From Inquilinus limosus DSM 16000 (GTDB taxonomy: Bacteria > Pseudomonadota > Alphaproteobacteria > DSM-16000 > Inquilinaceae): a stretch of DNA of 64,000 bases. Location: positions 186,001-250,000 of the forward strand of contig NZ_AUHM01000005.1 of assembly GCF_000423185.1 (NCBI RefSeq), in the 5' to 3' direction. The position numbers and the translations under genes are program-made. Shown piece after piece: positions 35,973 to 44,901 of the stretch. The notes under the pieces are model-generated. The model saw only the letters and a program-made list of their open reading frames with translations. It searched no databases and had not been told where the DNA came from. Numbering within the stretch: position 1 is the stretch's first letter; every line of letters begins with the position of its first letter.

Positions 35973-37013
35973 GTGACGGCCCGTCTCGCCCGCGATTTCG
36001 GCCTGGTCTGCGGCACGCTCCCGGCCGGGCCGCTGAACGCCATCACCGATGTGCCGGGGGTGACGGTCGGCCATCTGACGCTGCATGCGGGCGACGTGCT
36101 GACCGGCGTCACCGCGGTGCTGCCGCATGGCGGCAACCTGTTCCGCACCAAGGCCCGCGCCGCGGTCGAGGTCTTCAACGGCTTCGGCAAGAGCACCGGC
36201 CTGGTGCAGGTGGCGGAGCTGGGGACGGTCGAGACGCCGATCCTGCTGACCAACACCTTCGCCGTCGGCACCTGCGCCACGGCGCTGATCCGCGCCGCCA
36301 TCGCGGCCAACCCCGACATCGGGCGTGAGACCGGCACCGTCAACCCGGTGGTGCTGGAATGCAATGACGGCTATCTGTCCGACATCCAGGCCCTGGCGGT
36401 GACCGAGACCGACGCGCTGGAAGCGATCAAGGCGGCCAGCGACGGCAAGGTCGGGCAGGGCTCGGTCGGCGCCGGCACGGGGATGAGCAGCTTCGGCTTC
36501 AAGGGCGGCGTCGGCAGCGCCTCGCGCCGGGTCAAGTTCGATCGCACCCACTTCCATCTCGGCGTGCTGGTGCTGGCGAATTTCGGCCGCGCCGGCGACC
36601 TGGTGCTGCCCGACGGCCGCCGGCCGGCGCCGCCTTCCGAACCGGTGCCGGAGAAGGGCTCGGTGATCGTCATCCTGGCGACCGACGTGCCGTTGGAGCA
36701 CCGCCAGCTGCACCGCGTCACCCGGCGGTGCGGCGCCGGGCTGGCGCGGCTCGGCGCCTATTGGGGGCACGGCAGCGGCGACATCGCGCTGGGCTTCTCC
36801 ACCGCCGACCCGGTAGAGCACGACCAGAAGCGCGACCTGGTTCAGATCCGCGCGCTGAACGAGGCGCGCATCGACCGGCTGTTCCAGGCCGCGGCCGAGG
36901 CGACGCAGGAGGCGGTGCTGAACGCGCTCTGCGCCACCGGGCCCGCGATCGGCCGCAGCGGGCACAGCCGGCCATCGCTGGCGGACTGGCTGGAGGCGGA
37001 GGAGCGGAAATGA
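35973..37013 (+). CDS. DmpA-type N-terminal nucleophile aminopeptidase (family P1/S58)
   Basis: The 346-residue protein starts at GTG 35973 behind GGGAGG. It shows the P1 family elements: NAITDVPGVTVGH, GTVNPVVLECNDG, GQGSVGAGTGM, the self-cleavage and nucleophile site KGSVIVILATD (Gly229-Ser230) and GHGSGDIALGFSTADP. The precursor should cleave itself at Gly229-Ser230 into two chains. Known members release N-terminal D-Ala, L-Ala or beta-amino acids from peptides and amides. This fits the adjacent D-aminopeptidase and D-amino acid transaminase. It overlaps the next gene by 4 bp. Confidence 0.9.
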   Translation: MTARLARDFGLVCGTLPAGPLNAITDVPGVTVGHLTLHAGDVLTGVTAVLPHGGNLFRTKARAAVEVFNGFGKSTGLVQVAELGTVETPILLTNTFAVGTCATALIRAAIAANPDIGRETGTVNPVVLECNDGYLSDIQALAVTETDALEAIKAASDGKVGQGSVGAGTGMSSFGFKGGVGSASRRVKFDRTHFHLGVLVLANFGRAGDLVLPDGRRPAPPSEPVPEKGSVIVILATDVPLEHRQLHRVTRRCGAGLARLGAYWGHGSGDIALGFSTADPVEHDQKRDLVQIRALNEARIDRLFQAAAEATQEAVLNALCATGPAIGRSGHSRPSLADWLEAEERK

Positions 37014-37828
37014 GGATCTACATCTCGTCCGACATCGAAGGCGTGGCCGGCGTGGTCTCGCCGCAGCAGGGCCAGCCGGGCAACGGCGAATACGAACGCG
37101 CCCGCCGGCTGATGACCGAAGAGGTCAATGCCGCGATCGAAGGCGCGCTGGAGGGTGGCGCCACCGGGATCCTGGTCAACGACGCGCACGGCCCGATGAC
37201 CAACCTGCTGCCGGAACTGCTGCACCCGGCGGCGGAGCTGATCCAGGGCAAGCCGAAGCCGCTCAACATGTTTGCCGGGCTCGATTCCGGCCATGCCGCG
37301 GTGTTCTGCCTCGGCTACCACGCCCGCGCATCGGAGCAGGGCGTGCTGGCCCACACCACCAACGGCTTCGCCTTCCGCGCCGTGCGGCTGAACAGCAAGC
37401 CGCTGGGCGAGGCCGGGATCTACGGCGCCTATGCCGGCAGCCTCGGCGTGCCGGTGGCGATGGTCTCCGGCGACGACCGCTGCGTCGCCGAGCTGCGCGA
37501 GCATTTCCCCGAGGCCGAGTTCGTCCAGACGAAGCAGGCGCTGGGCAACCGCGCCGCCCGGTCGCTGCCGTTGCCGACGGCCCGCGCGGCGCTGCGCGAG
37601 GCGGCGGCCCGCGCCGTCCGCCGCGCCGCGTCGATCCCGCCCTTCCGCATCGACGGCCCCTACACGCTGGAGCTGGAGATGGGCGGCCCGGCGCTGGCCG
37701 ACCTCGCCGCCACCCTGCCGCCCGCCGAACGCCGCGACGGCGTCACCGTGGCCCTGCCGGCCGGCAGCGTCGCCGACGCCATCCGCTGGATGAACGCCGT
37801 GTCCGCGATGACCGCTTTCCTCCGTTGA
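37010..37828 (+). CDS. D-aminopeptidase, DppA type (M55)
   Basis: The 272-residue protein keeps all key residues of Bacillus DppA at nearly the same numbers: Asp8 and Glu10 in SSDIEG, His60 in VNDAHG, His104 in LGYHARAS, His115 in VLAHTTNG and a Glu at 134 in PLGEAG. DppA is a zinc D-aminopeptidase that forms a decameric ring and prefers D-Ala-containing peptides such as D-Ala-D-Ala. The ATG overlaps the DmpA stop (ATGA). Together with DmpA and the transaminase it gives a route from D-Ala peptides to pyruvate. Confidence 0.92.
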   Translation: MRIYISSDIEGVAGVVSPQQGQPGNGEYERARRLMTEEVNAAIEGALEGGATGILVNDAHGPMTNLLPELLHPAAELIQGKPKPLNMFAGLDSGHAAVFCLGYHARASEQGVLAHTTNGFAFRAVRLNSKPLGEAGIYGAYAGSLGVPVAMVSGDDRCVAELREHFPEAEFVQTKQALGNRAARSLPLPTARAALREAAARAVRRAASIPPFRIDGPYTLELEMGGPALADLAATLPPAERRDGVTVALPAGSVADAIRWMNAVSAMTAFLR

Positions 37829-37841
37829 CCCCGAGGCTTCG

Positions 37842-38804
37842 ATGACCGATCCATCCCGCGCCGTCCTGGCGATCCATGGCGGCGCCGGCACCATCCGCCG
37901 CGAGTCGCTGACTCCGGAGCGGGAGGAGGCCTATCACCAGGGGCTGCGCACCGCCCTTCGCGCCGGCCATCTCGTCCTGGCGGCCGGCGGTTCGGCGCTG
38001 GACGCCGTCACCGCCGCGGTGATGGCGCTGGAGGAGGATCCGCTGTTCAACGCCGGCCGCGGCGCCGTCTTCACCAGCGCCGGCGAGAACGAGATGGACG
38101 CGGCGGTGATGGACGGGCGGGACCGCCGGGCCGGCGCCATCGCCAGCATTTGCGGCCCGCGCCACCCGGTCCTCGCCGCCCGCGCGGTGATGGAGCGCAC
38201 CGAGCACGTCTTCCTGGCCGGGGAGGGCGCGCGCCGCTTCTGCCGCGAGGCCGGGCTGGAGCATATGGACCCGTCCTGGTTCCGCACCGAGCGGCGCTGG
38301 GCGGCGCTGCAGGAGGAGCTGGAGCGCCGCCGGCAGGCGCTGCCGGATGACGGCGATCCGGCGCGCAAGCACGGCACGGTCGGCGCCGTGGCCTGCGACG
38401 CCGCCGGCAACCTCGCCGCCGCCACCTCGACCGGCGGCATGACCGGCAAGACCCCGGGCCGGGTCGGTGACAGCCCGGTGATCGGTGCCGGCACCTGGGC
38501 CGACAACGCCACCTGCGCCGTCTCCGCCACCGGCCATGGGGAGTTCTTCATCCGCTATGCCGCGGGGCACGAGATCGACGCCCGCATGCGCTGGGCCGGG
38601 CAGGGGCTGCAGCAGGCGGCCGAGGATGTGGTGCAGGCGCTGCTCGGCCCGGTCGGCGGCTCCGGCGGTCTGGTCGCGGTGGACGCTCGCGGCAATGTCG
38701 CGCTGCCCTTCAACTGCGAAGGCATGTATCGCGGCGTGGTCGGGGCCGACGGCGCGCTGCGCACCGCGATCCACCGCGAGGCGTTCCGGGTCGAGGCTGT
38801 ATAA
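37842..38804 (+). CDS. Isoaspartyl peptidase / plant-type asparaginase (T2)
   Basis: The 320-residue N-terminal nucleophile hydrolase begins with LAIHGGAGTI and has NAGRGAVFTSAGENEMDAAV and the nucleophile Thr179 in KHGTVGAVACD, the same number as in E. coli IaaA. Autocleavage before Thr179 gives alpha and beta chains. It hydrolyses isoaspartyl dipeptides and L-asparagine. It starts 13 bp after the D-aminopeptidase, so the operon targets several kinds of unusual peptide bond. The GGMTGKTPGRVGDSPVIGAG segment is the usual substrate loop. Confidence 0.92.
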   Translation: MTDPSRAVLAIHGGAGTIRRESLTPEREEAYHQGLRTALRAGHLVLAAGGSALDAVTAAVMALEEDPLFNAGRGAVFTSAGENEMDAAVMDGRDRRAGAIASICGPRHPVLAARAVMERTEHVFLAGEGARRFCREAGLEHMDPSWFRTERRWAALQEELERRRQALPDDGDPARKHGTVGAVACDAAGNLAAATSTGGMTGKTPGRVGDSPVIGAGTWADNATCAVSATGHGEFFIRYAAGHEIDARMRWAGQGLQQAAEDVVQALLGPVGGSGGLVAVDARGNVALPFNCEGMYRGVVGADGALRTAIHREAFRVEAV

Positions 38805-38833
38805 CCAGGACGGCCTGGAACAGGGAGGAAGCG

Positions 38834-39934
38834 ATGACGGTCGATACGGGCAAGAGGCTGGCGGCGCTGCGTGGAAAGATGCGGGAGGAGGGTGTCGATC
38901 TCGTCGCGCTCGGGCCCGACTCGCACATGCAATGGGTGGCCGGCTTCCACCCGCATCCCGACGAACGGCCCTGCCTGCTGCTGATCGGGCCGGAGCGCGA
39001 GGCGTTCCTGATGCCGGTGCTGAACGCTGAGAGCTCGCGCGAGCAGACGGAGATCGCCTTCCACAGCTGGGACGACGCCGACGGGCCGGATGCCGCGCTC
39101 AAGGCCGCCCTCGCCGATGTCGGCGCGACCGATGCGGCCCATGTGGTGCTGGACGAGACGATGCGGGCCGATTTCGCCCTGCTCCTGCTCGGCGTGCTGC
39201 CCGGGGCGCGGCACAGCTTCACCGACAGCACCATCGGCGCCCTGCGGATGCGCAAGGACGCCGCCGAATTCGCCAAGCTGAAGATGAACGCCGGCATCGC
39301 CGACCGCGCCATGCAGGCCGCCTTCGCCGCGGTCAAGCCGGGCATGACCGAGCTGGAGCTGGCGGCGGTGATCAAGGCGCACTTCACCTCGGAAGGCGCC
39401 TCGCCGGCCTTCTGGATCGTCGGCGGCGGCGGCAACGGCGCCTTCCCGCACCACCAGACCGGCGGGCGTCGGCTGGAGGAGGGCGACGCCGTGGTCGTCG
39501 ACATCGGCGGCCGCAAGGGCGGCTTCCCCAGCGACATCACCCGCATGGTCGCGATCGGCCGCCCGCCGGAGGGCTACGGCCAGATCCACACCATCGTCGA
39601 GAAGGCGGTGCAGGCGGCGCTCAAGGCCGCGAGGCCCGGCGTGAAGGCGAAGGAGGTCGACGCCGCCGCCCGGCGCGTCATCGCCGATGCGGGCTACGGC
39701 GAATACTTCGTCCACCGCACCGGCCACGGCCTGGGCATCGATGGCCACGAGCCGCCCTACATCACCGCGACGTCGGAGACGGTGCTGGAGGAGGGCATGG
39801 TGTTCTCGATCGAGCCGGGCATCTACATCCCCGGCCGCTTCGGCATCCGGCTCGAGGAGATCGTGATCCTGCGCGAGGATGGGCCGGAGATCCTGTCCTC
39901 GCTGCCGCGCGACCTCTACGTGGCGCGGGTGTGA
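38834..39934 (+). CDS. M24-family metallopeptidase (Xaa-Pro aminopeptidase type)
   Basis: The 366-residue protein has an N-terminal creatinase-like domain and a C-terminal pita-bread fold with all five metal ligands visible: Asp in VVVDIGG, Asp in SDITRM, His in RTGHGLGI, Glu in SIEPGIY and Glu in IRLEEIV. It should cleave X-Pro or related N-termini. GGAGG precedes the ATG 30 bp after the isoaspartyl peptidase, so it is the last gene of the peptide operon. Compare the metal-less homologue at 52502. Confidence 0.88.
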   Translation: MTVDTGKRLAALRGKMREEGVDLVALGPDSHMQWVAGFHPHPDERPCLLLIGPEREAFLMPVLNAESSREQTEIAFHSWDDADGPDAALKAALADVGATDAAHVVLDETMRADFALLLLGVLPGARHSFTDSTIGALRMRKDAAEFAKLKMNAGIADRAMQAAFAAVKPGMTELELAAVIKAHFTSEGASPAFWIVGGGGNGAFPHHQTGGRRLEEGDAVVVDIGGRKGGFPSDITRMVAIGRPPEGYGQIHTIVEKAVQAALKAARPGVKAKEVDAAARRVIADAGYGEYFVHRTGHGLGIDGHEPPYITATSETVLEEGMVFSIEPGIYIPGRFGIRLEEIVILREDGPEILSSLPRDLYVARV

Positions 39935-39964
39935 TTCACCCGATACGGCGCGTCTGAGAGAGAA

Positions 39965-40056
39965 CCGTCATGGCGAGCCCCGAAGGGACGTGGCCATCCA
40001 GGGCCGCTCGCATTGGCCCCTGGATGGCCACGGCGCTACGCGCCTCGCCATGACGG
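39965..40056. repeat. Palindromic element, family D
   Basis: CCGTCATGGCGAGCCCCGAA and TGGCCATCCAGG pair with CCTGGATGGCCACGG and CGCCTCGCCATGACGG. It lies between converging genes, where it may help end transcription from both sides. Confidence 0.87.
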
Positions 40057-40086
40057 TCTATTGAAGGCCCCGCCGGTGTCAGCGCC

Positions 40087-41190
40087 TCATCCTGCAGTCC
40101 ACTTCGAATCCGGCACCACCACCAGCTTGCCGACGAAGCCCTTGGCCATGAAGTCGGCCTGGGCGCGGTGGAAGTCGGACAGGCGGTAGACGCCGCCGAC
40201 CAGCGGCTTCAGCTTGCCTTCCTCGATATAGCGCACCAGCCGCCGGAAGGCGCCGCGCGTGCCCTGGGATGAGCCGTGCAGCTCCAGGTGCTTCAGGTAC
40301 ATGGTCCGCAGGTCCAACTGCACCACCGGCCCGGCGATGGCGCCGGCGGTGGTGTAGCGCCCCTCCGGCCGCAGGATGCGCAGCAGGTCGTTGAACATCG
40401 CCCCGCCGACCAGGTCGGCGACCACGTCGATCGGCCGCCCCTTGGTCGCCCGCTCCACCGCCGAGACCAGGTCGCCGGCATCGCGGGTGACCACGGCCTC
40501 GGCGCCGACCGCCAGCACCGCCTCCTCCTTGCCGCTTCCGACCACGGCATAGGGAATGGCGCCGCGGGCGCGGCACAGCTGGACGATGCCGGACCCGACG
40601 CCGCCCGAGGCGCCGGTGACCAGCACGCGTTCGCCCGCAGCCACCCGGGCGCGGTCCAGCATGTGCTCGCCGGTCAGGTAGGCGCAGCAGAAGGTGGCCA
40701 GCTCGACATCGCTCATCGGCGTGTCGATGCGATGGGCATGGTCCGCCGGCAGCGCCATGTACTCGGCATAGCCGCCGTCGCGGCCATGGCCCATGTAGTC
40801 GATATCGGCCAGGCTGTCGTCGTCGCGGTTGTAGATGCTGAAGTCGACCATCACCCGCTCGCCGATCCGCGCCGCCGGCACGCCGGCGCCGACGGCGACG
40901 ATGCGGCCGACCGTGTCGGTGCCCTGGATGCGCGGGAAGGTCAGGGTCGAGCGGTCGCCGCGGCCGCGCCAGCTGGACACCGCGGTCGGGTCCGCTTCGG
41001 TGCCGTAGGCGCCTTCGCGCACCCAAACGTCGGTGTTGTTCATGCCGCAGGCGGTGACCTCGATCAGCACCTCGCCCGCGGCCGGCTTCGGCACCGGCAC
41101 GTCGTCGCGATAGACCAGCTTCTCGGGCCCGCCATGGCCGGTCAGGACCACGGCGCGCATGGTGGCGGGGATGGTTTCGGTGGTGGCCAT
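40087..41190 (-). CDS. Medium-chain alcohol dehydrogenase / quinone reductase family protein
   Basis: The 367-residue protein has the GroES-like N-terminal region (PAAGEVLIEVTACGMNNTDV, FPRIQGTDTVGRIVAVG) and the Rossmann motif VLVTGASGGVGSGIVQL. The structural-zinc Cys cluster is absent, so it belongs to the zinc-independent quinone oxidoreductase-like branch. ATG 41190 is chosen; the upstream in-frame codons come from the repeat at 41211-41297. The substrate is unknown. It may be transcribed with the ectoine genes upstream, but the repeat lies between. Confidence 0.82.
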   Translation of the reverse strand: MATTETIPATMRAVVLTGHGGPEKLVYRDDVPVPKPAAGEVLIEVTACGMNNTDVWVREGAYGTEADPTAVSSWRGRGDRSTLTFPRIQGTDTVGRIVAVGAGVPAARIGERVMVDFSIYNRDDDSLADIDYMGHGRDGGYAEYMALPADHAHRIDTPMSDVELATFCCAYLTGEHMLDRARVAAGERVLVTGASGGVGSGIVQLCRARGAIPYAVVGSGKEEAVLAVGAEAVVTRDAGDLVSAVERATKGRPIDVVADLVGGAMFNDLLRILRPEGRYTTAGAIAGPVVQLDLRTMYLKHLELHGSSQGTRGAFRRLVRYIEEGKLKPLVGGVYRLSDFHRAQADFMAKGFVGKLVVVPDSKWTAG

Positions 41191-41210
41191 GGTCGGGCTC
41201 CTTGATAGGG

Positions 41211-41297
41211 TGTCATTGCGAGCGCAGCGAAGCAATCCAGGGCCGCGCGAGCGGGACGATGGATTGCTTCGTCGGCTTCGCCTCCTCGCAATGACGG
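41211..41297. repeat. Palindromic element, family D variant
   Basis: TGTCATTGCGAGCGCAGCGA with AGCAATCCAGG pairs with GGATTGCTTCG and CGCCTCCTCGCAATGACGG. This is the classical form of the element seen widely in bacteria. It lies between the aminotransferase stop and the dehydrogenase start. Confidence 0.85.
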
Positions 41298-41304
41298 CGA
41301 GGGG

Positions 41305-42684
41305 TTACAGTTCTCTGGAAACGGACTCGACCGCTCCGGCGACGGCCTTGACCACGATGTCGGCCTCCTCGCGGGTCAGGCACAGCGGCGGGGCGAAGCC
41401 CAGGATGTCGCCCTGCGGCAGGGCGCGGGAGATCACGCCGCGGGCCAGCGTGGCCGCGTAGATTCGCGGGCCGACCTTCAGCGCCGGGTCGAAGAACACC
41501 CGATCGTCCTTGTCCGCTACGAACTCGACCGCCGCCGCCAGCCCCTCGCCGCGCACCTCGCCGACGATGCGGTGGCCGGCCAGCGCGTCGGTCAGCGCCT
41601 GCTTGAAATAGGCGCCGGTCTCCCGTGCGTTCTCGACCAGCCCCATTCTGTCGATCAGCTCCAGATTGGCGATCGCCGCGGCGGTGCACAGCGGGTGCGA
41701 GGAATAGGTCCAGCCATGGCCGATGGCGCCGAGCGCGTCGGAGCCCTTCTCCAGCACCTTCCACACCTTCTCCGACACGATCACGCCGGACAGCGGGGCA
41801 TAGGCCGAGGTCAGGCCCTTGGCGATGGTGATCAGGTCCGGCTTGATGCCGTAGTGGTCGGAGCCGAACATCGACCCCAGCCGGCCGAAGCCGGTGATCA
41901 CCTCGTCGGCGATCAGCAGCACGTCGTACTTGGCCAGCACGGCCTGGATCTTCTCCCAATACCCGGCCGGCGGCGGCACCAGCCCGCCGGTGCCCAGGAT
42001 CGGTTCGCCGATGAAGGCGGCCACCGTCTCCGGCCCTTCGGCCAGGATCAGCTCCTCCAGCTTGTCGGCGCAGGCTTGGGAGAACTGCTCCTCGCTCAGC
42101 GACCGGTCCTCGCGGCGGTAGTAGTAGGGCGCCTCGGTGTGCAGCACCTGGGCCAGCGGCAGGTCGAAGGCCTTGTGGAACAGCTCGAGCCCGGTGAGGC
42201 TGCCGGTCATCAGGCCGGAGCCGTGATAGCCGCGCCAGCGCGAGATGATCTTCTTCTTCTCCGGCCGGCCCAGGACGTTGTTGATGTACCAGACCAGCTT
42301 GATGTTGGTCTCGTTGGCATCGGAGCCGCCGAGGCCGAAGAACACCCGCGACATGCCGGCCGGCGCCCGGTCGATGATCATCTTGGCCAGGCGGATCGAT
42401 GGCTCGCTGCCGTGCCCGACATAGGCGTGGTAGTAGGCCAGTTCATGCGCCTGAGCGGCGATCGCATCGGCGATCTCGCGCCTTCCGTAGCCGACATTGA
42501 CGCAGTAGAGGCCGGCGAAAGCGTCCAGGCTGCGCTTGCCGTCGCGGTCGGTGATGTAGACGCCCTCGCCGCCGGTGATGATCCGGTTCGGCGTCTCGCC
42601 CCTGGCGTGGGCCGCCATATGGGTCGAGGGATGGAAGAAGTGGTCGCGATCCCAGGCGTCGAGTTCGTTGCCGCGAAGGGCCAT
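41305..42684 (-). CDS. doeD: L-2,4-diaminobutyrate transaminase of ectoine catabolism (DoeD/Atf)
   Basis: The 459-residue class III aminotransferase has FFGLGGSDANETNIKLVWYI, WRGYHGSGLMTGSLTG, IADEVITGFGRLG and the PLP Lys in TIAKGLTSAYAPLSG. By itself this could be any omega-amino acid or GABA transaminase. Its place next to the semialdehyde dehydrogenase, the AsnC regulator and the full ehu/eut cluster identifies it as the enzyme that turns diaminobutyrate into aspartate semialdehyde. It lies 31 bp after the dehydrogenase gene. Confidence 0.85.
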   Translation of the reverse strand: MALRGNELDAWDRDHFFHPSTHMAAHARGETPNRIITGGEGVYITDRDGKRSLDAFAGLYCVNVGYGRREIADAIAAQAHELAYYHAYVGHGSEPSIRLAKMIIDRAPAGMSRVFFGLGGSDANETNIKLVWYINNVLGRPEKKKIISRWRGYHGSGLMTGSLTGLELFHKAFDLPLAQVLHTEAPYYYRREDRSLSEEQFSQACADKLEELILAEGPETVAAFIGEPILGTGGLVPPPAGYWEKIQAVLAKYDVLLIADEVITGFGRLGSMFGSDHYGIKPDLITIAKGLTSAYAPLSGVIVSEKVWKVLEKGSDALGAIGHGWTYSSHPLCTAAAIANLELIDRMGLVENARETGAYFKQALTDALAGHRIVGEVRGEGLAAAVEFVADKDDRVFFDPALKVGPRIYAATLARGVISRALPQGDILGFAPPLCLTREEADIVVKAVAGAVESVSREL

Positions 42685-42715
42685 CGGAAGTCTCCTTGTA
42701 CGAAAGGGCGGGCGC

Positions 42716-44209
42716 TCAGGCCGCGTCGAGGCAGAGGTATTTGAGCTCGGTGAAGGCCTCGATGCCGTGGCGCGAGCCTTCGCGGCCGAGGCCGGACTGC
42801 TTGGTGCCGCCGAACGGGATCGGGGCGCCGGTGATCTTCACCCGGTTGACCGCGACCATGCCGTAGTCGAGGGCGCGGCCGAGGCGCAGCACGCGGCCGG
42901 AATCGCGGGTGACGACATAGGCGACGAGGCCGTATTCGGTGTCGTTGGCGCGGGCGATCACCTCGTCCTCGGCATCGAAGGCGGTGACGGCGGCGACCGG
43001 GGCGAAGGTCTCCTCGCGCATGATCGCGGCGTCGTCCGGCACATCGACCAGCACGGTCGGGGCGAAGAACAGCGGCCCGGCGGGGTGGGCCTCGCCACCC
43101 GTCAGGCAGCGGGCGCCGCGCGCCACGGCGTCGCGCACATGCTCCGCCGCCTTGGCCACGGCGCGATCGTGCATCAGCGGCCCGATCTCGGTCTCCGGCT
43201 CCAGGCCGTTTCCGACCTTGAGTGCCGCGACGCGCCTGGCGAAGGCCTCGCAGAAGGCGGCGTAGACCGGCCGCTCGACATAGATCCGGTTGGCGGCCAG
43301 GCAGTCCTGGCCCGAGGTGGCGAATTTCGCGTCGATGGCGATCGATACGGCGCGGTCGAGATCGGCATCGGCGAAGACGATCAGCGGGGCGTGGCCGCCG
43401 AGTTCGAGCTGCAGGCGCTTGATCGTCGGGGCGCAGCGTTCGGCGATCAGCCGGCCGATCTCGGTCGACCCGGTGAAGCTGACCGCCCGCACTCGCTTGT
43501 CGGCGCAGATCCGGCCGACGATCGGCTCCGGGTCGCCGGTGACGATGTTCAGCACACCGGCCGGAATGCCGGCGCGCTCAGCCAATTCGGCCAGGGCCAG
43601 GGCCGAGAGCGGGGTCTGCGACGACGGATGCGCCACCACGGTGCAGCCGGCGGCCAGCGCCGCCGCGGCCTTGCGGGTCAGCATGGCGCAGGGGAAGTTC
43701 CAGGGCGTGGCGACGCCGACGACGCCCAGCGGCTCGCGCCGCACCATCATCTCTGCGCCGGGCAGGTGGCTGGTGACGGATTCGACGTTCAGCCGCTTGG
43801 CCTCCTCGGCGAACCATTCGACGAAACCGGCGCCGTAGTCGATCTCGCCGCGGGATTCCGCCAGCGGCTTGCCCTGCTCCAGCGTCATCAGCAGGGCCAG
43901 ATCTTCCTTCGCGGCCCGGATCCGGTCGAACCAGTTGCGCAGCCGGGCCGCGCGCTCCTGCGGCAGCAGCGCCCGCCAGGCCGGGAAGGCGGCCTCGGCG
44001 GCGGCGATGGCGCGGTCGGCCTCGGCCGCGCCCAGCCGCGCGACACGGGCGACGGTGACGCCGGTGGCGGGGTCGGCCACCTCGAACACGGCGCCATTGG
44101 CGGCGGCGGTCCAGCGGCCGTCGATATAGGCCAGTTCGCGCAGCAGCCGGCGGTCGGTCAGGCGGGCCAGCGCGTCGTGCTGGCTGGGCCGGGTGGCGAG
44201 GGCGGTCAT
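42716..44209 (-). CDS. doeC: NAD(P)-dependent semialdehyde dehydrogenase of ectoine catabolism (DoeC/Ssd)
   Basis: The 497-residue aldehyde dehydrogenase shows TPWNFPCAMLTRKAAAALAA, LELGGHAPLIVF with the general-base Glu and the catalytic Cys in ATSGQDCLAANRI, plus PFGGTKQSGLGREG at the C-terminus. It is closest to succinate-semialdehyde dehydrogenases (GabD), and in ectoine loci this gene oxidises aspartate semialdehyde to aspartate. The neighbours decide the call. Confidence 0.87.
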   Translation of the reverse strand: MTALATRPSQHDALARLTDRRLLRELAYIDGRWTAAANGAVFEVADPATGVTVARVARLGAAEADRAIAAAEAAFPAWRALLPQERAARLRNWFDRIRAAKEDLALLMTLEQGKPLAESRGEIDYGAGFVEWFAEEAKRLNVESVTSHLPGAEMMVRREPLGVVGVATPWNFPCAMLTRKAAAALAAGCTVVAHPSSQTPLSALALAELAERAGIPAGVLNIVTGDPEPIVGRICADKRVRAVSFTGSTEIGRLIAERCAPTIKRLQLELGGHAPLIVFADADLDRAVSIAIDAKFATSGQDCLAANRIYVERPVYAAFCEAFARRVAALKVGNGLEPETEIGPLMHDRAVAKAAEHVRDAVARGARCLTGGEAHPAGPLFFAPTVLVDVPDDAAIMREETFAPVAAVTAFDAEDEVIARANDTEYGLVAYVVTRDSGRVLRLGRALDYGMVAVNRVKITGAPIPFGGTKQSGLGREGSRHGIEAFTELKYLCLDAA

Positions 44210-44335
44210 GGCGAACCTCCGCGATGGATGAGGCCGCCAGGATAGGGGCGGGGCGAAGGAGATGGAGACTGTTCGGGACGCCGTCGGCAGACCAAGTCTC
44301 TCGAGGGCGAGGGGAGGCAGAGAGACTCTCTCCGC

Positions 44336-44830
44336 CTATGCCCCGTCCGTCCCCGCCAGCACCTCCACCGGCACCGTCGCGTCGTCCTTCACCGTGCGGG
44401 TGACGATGTAGGTGAAGTAGCGGTCGATGCCGATCTCCTGCTCCAGCAGCCGGTCGATCAGCCGCTGATAGGCATCGATGTCGCGCGCCACCACCTTCAG
44501 GAGGTAGTCGATGCCGCCGCCCAGGGACCAGCAGGCCACGACTTCCGGCACCGCCTTCACCGCCCGCTCGAACCGGTCGAAATCGGCTTGGCGGTGGGCG
44601 CCCAGCGTGATCTCGACGAACACCATGGCGAAGGGGGCGATCCGGCGCAGCGCCAGCCGGGCGTGGTAGCCGGAGATGACGCCTTCGCGCTCCAGCCGAT
44701 GCAGCCGGGTCCAGCACGGCGTCGGCGACAGCCCGACCTTCTCGGCCAGGGCCAGCTTGGTGATGCGCCCGTCGCGCTGGATCTCGGCCAGGATGCGCAG
44801 GTCGATCGGGTCGAGCTTGACGGCGGACAT
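44336..44830 (-). CDS. asnC: AsnC/Lrp-family regulator of ectoine catabolism (DoeX type)
   Basis: The 164-residue protein has an N-terminal HTH (LRILAEIQRDGRITKLALA, LSPTPCWTRLHRLEREGVIS) and a C-terminal RAM domain (VVACWSLGGGIDYLLKVVA). ATG 44830 gives the usual family start MSAVKLDPIDLRIL. It precedes doeC by 126 bp and is divergent from enuR, the arrangement known for asnC/enuR in ectoine loci. It probably activates the locus in response to a pathway intermediate. Confidence 0.88.
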   Translation of the reverse strand: MSAVKLDPIDLRILAEIQRDGRITKLALAEKVGLSPTPCWTRLHRLEREGVISGYHARLALRRIAPFAMVFVEITLGAHRQADFDRFERAVKAVPEVVACWSLGGGIDYLLKVVARDIDAYQRLIDRLLEQEIGIDRYFTYIVTRTVKDDATVPVEVLAGTDGA

Positions 44831-44860
44831 GCGCCGACCATGCCGGTGTGGAATTCCGGT

Positions 44861-44901
44861 TGTCAATTGAACTGATCTTGGATCATTGTCGAATCATGAC
44901 A
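44861..44901. promoter_or_regulatory. Candidate operator between asnC and enuR
   Basis: Contains AATTGAACTGAT (44865-44876), which recurs with one change before ehuA, and the perfect inverted repeat TGATC-TTG-GATCA (44873-44885). The segment lies in the 65-bp divergent gap. Binding by EnuR or AsnC is inferred. Confidence 0.5.
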
